IMG/VR virus record: IMGVR_UViG_3300030419_000466
Location: 1-43,139 of that record
Length of the DNA: 43,139 nt
From: a virus
Strand: one strand, 5' to 3'
Shown in pieces: positions 37,167 to 43,139 of the stretch (position 1 is its first letter; each line of letters opens with the position of its first letter). The position numbers and the translations under genes were made by a program. The notes under the pieces were generated by a model that had not been told where the DNA came from, made no database searches, and saw nothing but the letters and a program-made list of their open reading frames with translations.

Positions 37167-38686
37167 AATAAATTATCATTAAAGTCTGGTAAGTCGTGGG
37201 GCTCATCTTGTGCTTTAAATTCATCTATATACCATACGTTTATGCCTTTGCCTTTTATGTTAAAAAAGTGAGGCTCTCCGTGTAGTTGTTTTAATTTAGA
37301 AGTTAGTTTATTTCTTTGGTATTCTTTAAAATTATTTCTGTGTAAATAATCCATTAAATCTAATAACCTAAAATATGTTTTACCATTGTCTGTCCAAGGT
37401 TTATGTAGTAATAATTCATCTCTTTCTCTAGCAGGTCTTTCCGTACAGAAAGCTTCTAATAACTCCATAAAGTGTCCTTCAGTAGAACTTTCTTTAGGCA
37501 CTTCTACTATGGTTATTGCGTCTAGTAATTGCTGTATTATCTGTCTCCAAACGTTTTCTTTTACTTTAGGTGGTATTTTGTTAAGAGCGTCCATACACTT
37601 ACGCTGAAACCTATTTTGGTTTAATAAATCGTCTGTTTCTAATTCTAATCTGCCTCCCTCTACATCTAAAAACCATATAGGTGGGTCGCTATCTTGTTTT
37701 GTAAGGTTGCTGAATAAAGGTGTGCCACCGTTAGCACCAATACCAAACTTACGAGTTCTACATAAAGGACTATTACAATGACTTGCTATAGGTTGGTCAT
37801 TACATCTATAAAAATAATCTTTTCTTTGTAATTGTTTACCTACAGTTAAAACTTCTTGTGCACCTAATGGAGGTTGCATATATTTTATATTTATATCTTC
37901 TAATCTTTTTTCCCAATCATCTGGAAATTTCTTTCTTAAGAAAACACCTACATTAAACAGCCCTGAGTTTCGTGAGCCTTTAGGGAAACCTTGTACAACA
38001 AGGTGTTGTATACACGGTGGTGCTTGGTCTAGCCACTCCATAGTTTCTGTTAATGGACTAGCTTCTAATTTTTCTAAAGCACTAGGACTTAATTCAATAT
38101 CGTTTATATAATCTAAAAATTCTTGTGGGCTTAATGCTGCTCCATCTTTACCGTAAGCATAACGTGTAGAGTTTTCTCCACCGAAATAAGGCATATTTAA
38201 CGTGCTACCTCTATCCCCCCTTTCTAATAATAATTGTGTTTGTTTAGGAAATATTTCTGCTTGTCCATAACCGATAGACGCTGCAATCTGTCTTAATTTC
38301 CTTTGTAACATCGAAGCTGCTACAGGCTCTTTTAAAAATATGTATATATGAGCTCCACCACTTTTACTACGGCAAAGCACTAAAGGAAGCTCTTGTTTAG
38401 CAATCTTTATAGCTAAATCTTTTAAATCTAATTGGTATTCATCTACGTCTATGGCTCCCCATACGCAGTTATTATGTTCATCTATAGGAACTATTCCCAC
38501 ACTTTGATGACCAGACAAATGGTCTTCCCATAACTTTAATAAATCGTTATCAGATAACTCTTTAGATATCGTTATGTTTTTACCACTTGCCTTTCCATCT
38601 TCTCTAGTTTCATTGCTAGCTGTAAAAGTTCCGTATGCCTGACGTAGTCCTGCATAACGTGTAGCGAACTCCCTTGCTAACGACAT
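37163..38686 (-). CDS. AEP-type (TOTE-like) DNA primase
   Basis: 507 aa. Archaeo-eukaryotic primase core at about 60-170: VGIVPIDEHNNCVWGAIDVD with the metal-binding D80-x-D82, then CRSKSGGAHIYIFLKEPV (SGGAH, the sxH motif at 109-113) and QAEIFPKQT. A Cys/His cluster YRCNDQPIASHCNSPLCRTR, then KFGIG, lies near 295-320, the zinc site typical of these primases. No helicase domain follows. It likely makes primers for the family A polymerase. Confidence 0.8.
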   Translation of the reverse strand: MSLAREFATRYAGLRQAYGTFTASNETREDGKASGKNITISKELSDNDLLKLWEDHLSGHQSVGIVPIDEHNNCVWGAIDVDEYQLDLKDLAIKIAKQELPLVLCRSKSGGAHIYIFLKEPVAASMLQRKLRQIAASIGYGQAEIFPKQTQLLLERGDRGSTLNMPYFGGENSTRYAYGKDGAALSPQEFLDYINDIELSPSALEKLEASPLTETMEWLDQAPPCIQHLVVQGFPKGSRNSGLFNVGVFLRKKFPDDWEKRLEDINIKYMQPPLGAQEVLTVGKQLQRKDYFYRCNDQPIASHCNSPLCRTRKFGIGANGGTPLFSNLTKQDSDPPIWFLDVEGGRLELETDDLLNQNRFQRKCMDALNKIPPKVKENVWRQIIQQLLDAITIVEVPKESSTEGHFMELLEAFCTERPARERDELLLHKPWTDNGKTYFRLLDLMDYLHRNNFKEYQRNKLTSKLKQLHGEPHFFNIKGKGINVWYIDEFKAQDEPHDLPDFNDNLL

Positions 38687-38688
38687 GA

Positions 38689-39462
38689 TTAAATTATCGT
38701 ATCGTCAACAACGTCGTTCTGCTGTTCTTGTTTTACATCAACATCACCAGACCTAGCTGCAGACATAAAGTCTTTAGCTATTTGTGCTACCTCTAAAGCT
38801 GTAGCACCTTCTTGGTTTACGCTATAAGCGTTCCAACTACCTTTATCATTCGATTGAGTGGTAGTAGTAAGTTTATAGGTATACGCGAACATAGGAGCTT
38901 CTACAGACTCCCCTTTAGAATTTTGTACTCTAGCCATTCTTAACATAGTTAACCACTTTCTAGCTACTCCTAATTGAGTAGAAGTAAATGCAAGAACTGC
39001 TTGCTGTGTGGTTTCTCCATCAGTAACAAGAATAAAGAATTGAGCAGTTTCAACTATCTCATTTCCATCACTTGTGTAGTATCTTCTTGTTTCAGGGTCT
39101 CTAGTACATTTAGATAATATAGAAATATCGTGGTTAGCGTTTACTAATCCACCACCTTTTTCTCTAGGAATCCATTCTATATACTTTTTATTATAAGCAC
39201 ATGGAACAATAGATATTCCTTTCTCGCCGTCGTAGGCTTCGCCAGTAACGGTGTTAAACAGGTCTCCTGCTTTGGCACCTTCTACATAACTGCCGTGTTG
39301 TCGTTGTAATTGTGGTGACATAGGTTGTAAAACTCTAATAAAAGGGATTGCAAAATCCTCTGTAGTAGTGTCTTCTAACCCAGTACCGCCTGATAGTAAA
39401 GTATCGTCAAAAGTGCTTATAGCGTTTGACGGTGCCTCAACTATTTTATTTTCTTCTGCCAT
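38689..39462 (-). CDS. Probable ssDNA-binding protein
   Basis: 257 aa. Beta-rich core (AIPFIRVLQPMSPQLQRQHG, GISIVPCAYNKKYIEWIPRE, AQFFILVTDGETTQQAVLAF) and an acidic, disordered C-terminal tail (QEQQNDVVDDTII), the layout of phage SSB proteins such as T7 gp2.5. No classic OB signature is visible by eye. Position just before the primase in the replication operon supports the call. Confidence 0.6.
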   Translation of the reverse strand: MAEENKIVEAPSNAISTFDDTLLSGGTGLEDTTTEDFAIPFIRVLQPMSPQLQRQHGSYVEGAKAGDLFNTVTGEAYDGEKGISIVPCAYNKKYIEWIPREKGGGLVNANHDISILSKCTRDPETRRYYTSDGNEIVETAQFFILVTDGETTQQAVLAFTSTQLGVARKWLTMLRMARVQNSKGESVEAPMFAYTYKLTTTTQSNDKGSWNAYSVNQEGATALEVAQIAKDFMSAARSGDVDVKQEQQNDVVDDTII

Positions 39463-39466
39463 AATA

Positions 39467-40042
39467 TTAATCCTTCTTAATAGTAGCTTTAGTACCTATG
39501 TAGATACCAAAGGGCTCGGTTGGTATATCGTTCCCACTAGTAAACTGCTCTTTTACAAAAGCTTTTAATGTACTAGGGTGAACACTCTGACGTACTTGTG
39601 GTGATAACCCTCTAGCTTGTAAGGCTGAGACTGTTTCGTCAACAACTGTACTTTCTTCACGTCCGAACTTTAAAAGAACCTCGTTCTTTATAAGCCCTTC
39701 ATGACCGTTAGCCGTTAACCACTCGTACGCTTTTTCTTGGTTTGCTTTCGATATATGAGCGTTATAAAACTCATTAATAGAGATATTCTCTCCTGTACTA
39801 AGCTTTATTTGAGTCAAACCTGCTGCTTGCATAGCGTCAGGTAGTTCTTGCTCCGAAGTCAAACGAAGTTCTTCTTTTTTAGCTTTTAAGTCAGCTTCTA
39901 ACTCTGCTACTTCTGTAGCTAGTTGAAGTTGTTTATTAGCTAAAGCAGAAACTATAGAAAGTTCTCCATCAGAAACATCAGTGTCCCATTGCTGAGCATC
40001 TGTATTTCCGACAAGTTCTTCAAAAGTTGGTTTCTGATTCAT
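39467..40042 (-). CDS. Conserved replication-operon protein, unknown
   Basis: 191 aa. N-terminal coiled coil (ANKQLQLATEVAELEADLKA, then KKEELRLTSEQELPDAM), a beta segment (TGENISINEFYNAHI), AYEWLTANGHEGLIKNEVLL, then VHPSTLKAFVKEQFTSGNDI. A pattern recalled from many marine and podovirus genomes, always near SSB or recombination genes; function unknown. It overlaps the upstream gene by 23 bases. Confidence 0.65.
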   Translation of the reverse strand: MNQKPTFEELVGNTDAQQWDTDVSDGELSIVSALANKQLQLATEVAELEADLKAKKEELRLTSEQELPDAMQAAGLTQIKLSTGENISINEFYNAHISKANQEKAYEWLTANGHEGLIKNEVLLKFGREESTVVDETVSALQARGLSPQVRQSVHPSTLKAFVKEQFTSGNDIPTEPFGIYIGTKATIKKD

Positions 40043-40361
40043 CTATTTCTCCTTTCTGGTGTAAATCGATATCAACGGGATAGTATAAACCTTCCTGCCT
40101 ATCCCACTTTAATATACTATATCTACCTCTATTATAAAATGCAGCGATAGAACACGCTACGCCTATGGCGGCAGGGTCGCCAATTAAAAGTAAGTAATCC
40201 CCTTCCTTGTAGTCCTGTAGGAGTTTCTTCATTCTACGAACAGAAGGAGAGGCACTTAACATTATTTGAGTATTAGAAGGTAACAAAACTTCAAAATCAC
40301 CATACTGTCTAGCAGAGGCAATATTTCTACCTTGAACTTCTTGTACGACATATACTGTCAT
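40020..40361 (-). CDS. Conserved phage protein, unknown
   Basis: 113 aa starting MTVYVVQEVQGRNIASARQY, with YLLLIGDPAAIGVACSIAAF and ILKWDRQEGLYYPVDID. This short alpha/beta protein is recalled from many marine phages at the start of the replication region. Function unknown. First gene of the operon after the promoter at 40394-40422, with AGAAAGGAGAAAA. Confidence 0.65.
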   Translation of the reverse strand: MTVYVVQEVQGRNIASARQYGDFEVLLPSNTQIMLSASPSVRRMKKLLQDYKEGDYLLLIGDPAAIGVACSIAAFYNRGRYSILKWDRQEGLYYPVDIDLHQKGEIDESETNF

Positions 40362-40393
40362 TTGTTTTCTCCTTTCTTATTTCTAGAAATTAA

Positions 40394-40422
40394 ATAATAT
40401 ATACGAATAAGGACAAAGTAAA
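40394..40422 (-). promoter_or_regulatory. TTTACTTTG-class promoter of the replication operon
   Basis: Minus strand AAC then TTTACT (40422-40417), 17-bp spacer, TATTAT (40399-40394). Reads into 40361-35086; diverges from the plus-strand helicase gene. Confidence 0.7.
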
Positions 40423-40484
40423 GTTATTAGTTATATGTTTTTTAAAAAATAAATTTTTTACAGAAAAAAATTTTTAAGATTTAC

Positions 40485-40660
40485 TAATATTACTAATAAA
40501 CTAATACTGACTTTAAAAAATCTCAGTGTTTTAGAGATTATTACAATATTAGATTTCAAAAAGTCAGTATTAAAAACAGAGTGATTCTATTAGAGGGCAT
40601 GAGAAAAAGTTTTAAGTTGGGCTATAAATAATATAGTTTGTAATATATAATCTCACTCAG
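40485..40660. promoter_or_regulatory. Divergent control region with a perfect 13-bp inverted repeat
   Basis: The 316 bases between 40361 and 40678 hold no gene. TAATACTGACTTT (40502-40514) and its exact reverse complement (40560-40572) flank a 45-bp core with a smaller AATCTC/GAGATT hairpin. Modules at 40485-40511 and 40583-40610 recur in reverse orientation near 16.5 kb. A weak plus-strand promoter (TTGGGC at 40617, TAATAT or TATAAT at 40641-40651) could drive the helicase. The arrangement suggests an operator or an origin-linked site. Confidence 0.5.
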
Positions 40661-40677
40661 AAATTAGAAAGTTAATT

Positions 40678-42129
40678 ATGAGTGAAATTAAATATAAGTT
40701 TAAAACTAAGCCGTATGAGCATCAATTAGAAGCGTTAAAAAAGTCTTGGAATAAAAAAGAATACGCTTATTTTATGGAAATGGGAACGGGTAAATCCAAA
40801 GTTCTTATTGATAATATAGCTATACTTTATGATAAAGGCGGGATAAATTCTGCAATTATTGTTGCTCCAAAAGGGGTGTATAGAAACTGGTCAGAAAAAG
40901 AAATACCTACTCATATGCCAGACCACGTAGAAACACAAATAGCTGTGTGGAATCCTGCACCTACTAAAAAACAAAAAGAAGAATTAATTAAATTATTTAC
41001 TCCTAGTGATGATTTAAAAATATTAGTAATCAACGTTGAAGCTTTTAGCACTAAAAAAGGAGTAGCTTTTGTTGAAAAATTTATATTAGGACATTTACCG
41101 TTAATAGCAGTTGACGAATCAACGACTATAAAAAATCCTAAAGCACAAAGAACTAAAAATTTATTGAAGTTAGCTATCAATACTAAATACAGGAGAATAC
41201 TTACAGGATTTCCTGTTACGCAATCACCTTTAGATTTATACAGTCAAAGCAGTTTCTTATCTCCTCAATTATTAGGGTATGCGTCTTATTATTCTTTTCA
41301 AAACAGATACGCACAATTAATTAATCGTAAAATGGGGGCTAGGTCGTTTAGGCAAGTTGTAGGTTATCAAAATTTAGATGAATTAAGTAAAAACGTAAAT
41401 GAATTTTCTTATAGAGTTTTAAAGAAAGACTGTTTAGATTTACCAGATAAAATATATCAACGTAGGGAAGTAGAATTAACTCCTGAACAAAAGAAAGTTT
41501 ATAAACAATTAAAAGATTATGCTATTGCAGAATTAGATTCACATGAAATAGTTAGTGTAACTTCAATACTTACACAAATATTAAGATTACACCAAGTTGT
41601 TTGTGGTTTCGTTAGACATGATAATGGTGAAGAAGTAGAAGTTAAAAGCAACCGTTTAGATGAACTATTAAATATTTTACAAGAAGTACAAGGTAAAACT
41701 ATTATATGGGCTAACTATCAATACGATATAAAAAGAATATTAAAAACATTACAAGAAATAACAGGCACTGAAAGTGTAGCTACTTACTATGGTGAAACAC
41801 CTGACGAAGAACGTCAAGAAATTATACGTAGGTTTCAAGACCCTAATTCACAATTACAATATTTAGTTAGTAATACCCAAACAGGTGGTTATGGTATTAC
41901 TCTTACTGAAGCAAGTAATGTAATTTATTATAGTAATAATTATGATTTAGAAAAACGTTTACAATCTGAAGACCGTGCTCATCGTATAGGTCAAACTAAT
42001 AAAGTAACTTATATTGATTTAGTTGCTAAAGGCACTGTAGATGAAAAAATTGTAAAAGCTCTTAGAAACAAACTCGACCTAGCACAAGAAGTATTAGGCG
42101 ATGAAAAATGGAAAGACTGGATTAACTAG
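40678..42129 (+). CDS. SNF2-family helicase
   Basis: 483 aa, the only plus-strand gene. Motif I MEMGTGKSKV (33-42), motif II DEST (146-149, where most SNF2 proteins have DEAH or DESH), motif III TGFPVTQSPLDLY, motif V NTQTGGYGITLTEASNVIYY and motif VI RAHRIGQTNKVTYIDLV. Both RecA-like lobes are complete with no insertion or nuclease domain. Phage SNF2 proteins probably strip proteins from or remodel DNA during replication. Weak ribosome binding site. Its stop overlaps the convergent gene by 8 bases. Confidence 0.85.
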   Translation: MSEIKYKFKTKPYEHQLEALKKSWNKKEYAYFMEMGTGKSKVLIDNIAILYDKGGINSAIIVAPKGVYRNWSEKEIPTHMPDHVETQIAVWNPAPTKKQKEELIKLFTPSDDLKILVINVEAFSTKKGVAFVEKFILGHLPLIAVDESTTIKNPKAQRTKNLLKLAINTKYRRILTGFPVTQSPLDLYSQSSFLSPQLLGYASYYSFQNRYAQLINRKMGARSFRQVVGYQNLDELSKNVNEFSYRVLKKDCLDLPDKIYQRREVELTPEQKKVYKQLKDYAIAELDSHEIVSVTSILTQILRLHQVVCGFVRHDNGEEVEVKSNRLDELLNILQEVQGKTIIWANYQYDIKRILKTLQEITGTESVATYYGETPDEERQEIIRRFQDPNSQLQYLVSNTQTGGYGITLTEASNVIYYSNNYDLEKRLQSEDRAHRIGQTNKVTYIDLVAKGTVDEKIVKALRNKLDLAQEVLGDEKWKDWIN

Positions 42130-42856
42130 CCATTCTAGCTTTTTGTAAAACTTTTAAAGCTTCATCATGACTCATTAAAGGTCCACCACCCTTTCTTGAA
42201 ACAGGAGGCACATTTTCTTTCTTCTTCATTTTTTCATACAGTCGATAAGAAGGAGAAATATTTTTTAATTTTGACAAATCTATATCAGACATAATTCTGC
42301 CTGTATTAGGATTTTGTCTACCCGTATCTAATAATGCTGCTAAATCTTTATTAGATAACGTTCTTCCGCTTTGTCCATGTAAATCCATGAAAAACTCTAG
42401 GTCTTTATCAGACAAACTTCTACCTTCTTGTGTTTGTAAACTATCCATAATCATCTGTCTTAATATATCAGCATCTGAATTAGAAAGTGTTCTTTTATTA
42501 GTAAGGTCAAGACCGTCTTTAGCATACAAAGGTCCACCCATATTCATCATTTGTGGTTTTTGATTACCACTAGACATTAACATAGCTTTAGCTGTATCTA
42601 AAACATCTACAGCTGCACCTATATCGCCTTGTGTTCTACCTACAACAGCTTCAGCTAACATAGCAGCGTCTTGTTCTAAATTCATAGGAGGCTGTTCACC
42701 ACCCATTTCAGGTTCCATAGGCATAGGAGGAGGTCCCGACATTTCTGGTTGAGGCATAGGGGAAGGTGCCATTGGTGCTGATGCTCCACCACCCATAGGT
42801 GCTCCACCTTGTGGCATCATACTCGCAATACCTGTTAATTTTTCATTAGGGTCCAT
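42122..42856 (-). CDS. Low-complexity virion-type protein with RxLSxxDL repeats
   Basis: 244 aa. N-terminal 60 residues are Pro/Met/Gly-rich and probably disordered. The C-terminal half holds four spaced copies of R-[TSI]-[LM]-S-[ND]-x-D (RTLSNSDAD, RSLSDKDLE, RTLSNKDLA, RIMSDIDLS) and ends KGGGPLMSHDEALKVLQKAR. Similar Met/Gly/Pro-rich proteins occur near tail genes of marine phages; the repeat could be an assembly or processing motif. Function unknown. Confidence 0.55.
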   Translation of the reverse strand: MDPNEKLTGIASMMPQGGAPMGGGASAPMAPSPMPQPEMSGPPPMPMEPEMGGEQPPMNLEQDAAMLAEAVVGRTQGDIGAAVDVLDTAKAMLMSSGNQKPQMMNMGGPLYAKDGLDLTNKRTLSNSDADILRQMIMDSLQTQEGRSLSDKDLEFFMDLHGQSGRTLSNKDLAALLDTGRQNPNTGRIMSDIDLSKLKNISPSYRLYEKMKKKENVPPVSRKGGGPLMSHDEALKVLQKARMAS

Positions 42857-42858
42857 AG

Positions 42859-43139
42859 TTATCTCCTTGGTCTAAATGCTCGTTGGAACATCTGTGTTGT
42901 CATTGTATCACCTTGTTCGCTTTGCGGCAACCTCATGATACCTTTATTTAATGAACTGTTCTTTAAATATTTACCTTGATTAGCAAAAATTGCATTATTT
43001 CTATCAGGTCTATCTGGAGGTAGTTCATCTGGTTTTTCTATAGTTTTATTATTCGGGGGTGGGGGAAACATTCCAGGAGCCATACCAAAGCTCGCAGGAC
43101 TTATTCTTCTACTTAACGCAGGTGCACCACTATCCGTTG
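42859..43139 (-). CDS. Virion-type protein, 5' end off window
   Basis: The frame stays open from the stop at 42859 through an internal ATG at 43083 to the window edge (upstream residues TDSGAPALSRRISPASFG), so the true start is probably outside. Pro/Arg/Asn-rich: MAPGMFPPPPNNKTIEKPDE and a basic end QRAFRPRR. Likely disordered and virion-associated. Operon with the gene at 42122. Confidence 0.5.
   Translation of the reverse strand, partial: TDSGAPALSRRISPASFGMAPGMFPPPPNNKTIEKPDELPPDRPDRNNAIFANQGKYLKNSSLNKGIMRLPQSEQGDTMTTQMFQRAFRPRR

Overview
The window is a fragment of an AT-rich, double-stranded DNA tailed phage (Caudoviricetes). Gene content and order (TerL, portal, co-chaperonin, scaffold, capsid, adaptor genes, many small acidic proteins of unknown role) resemble uncultured marine phages with podovirus-like virions; that assignment is from recall of such genomes, not a search. 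Host and habitat are inference. No tRNA, rRNA, integrase, phage RNA polymerase or CRISPR array was seen. All genes but one are on the minus strand, so the map is best read from right to left. Both ends cut through a gene (a tail-type protein at 1 and a low-complexity protein at 43139), so the contig is incomplete.

Layout in transcription order. (1) 43139-42122: two proline/glycine/methionine-rich, virion-type proteins. (2) 42129-40678: the only plus-strand gene, an SNF2-family helicase, behind a 250-bp regulatory region rich in inverted repeats. (3) 40361-35086: replication operon with two conserved phage proteins, a probable ssDNA-binding protein, an archaeo-eukaryotic-type primase, an AlkB-like dioxygenase and a UvrD-like helicase. 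(4) 35016-28959: second operon with a methyltransferase, an alpha-GPT-PPlase/5-hmdU-kinase-helical-domain protein, a thymidylate-synthase-family enzyme, a possible nucleotide-modification-associated protein, a family A DNA polymerase and a sigma-region-4-like HTH protein. This is a candidate thymidine metabolism or modification module. (5) 28777-14532: accessory region of small genes (nuclease, DUF932, DUF3846, Api92/DUF1281-like, MazG, zinc ribbons, unknowns), broken into short transcription units, with structured noncoding stretches and TerS at 16402-15869. (6) 14320-1: holin, an ART-like protein, TerL, portal, GroES-like co-chaperonin, scaffold, capsid, adaptor and tail genes.

The most striking feature is regulatory. 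About fifteen minus-strand promoters share a TGCTTTACTTT box, usually a 17-bp spacer and a TATACT-like -10, and most are followed by a short leader and an AGAAAGGAGA ribosome binding site. Four other or variant promoters place the -10 hexamer only 6-7 nt before the ATG, with no ribosome binding site, suggesting leaderless messages. Two long structured noncoding elements (22916-23161 and 25523-25656), a tandem-hairpin leader (18969-19046), a pair of related regulatory regions in inverted orientation (16.46-16.61 kb and 40.48-40.61 kb) and GANN-periodic low-complexity tracts next to TerS are not explained by the gene annotation.
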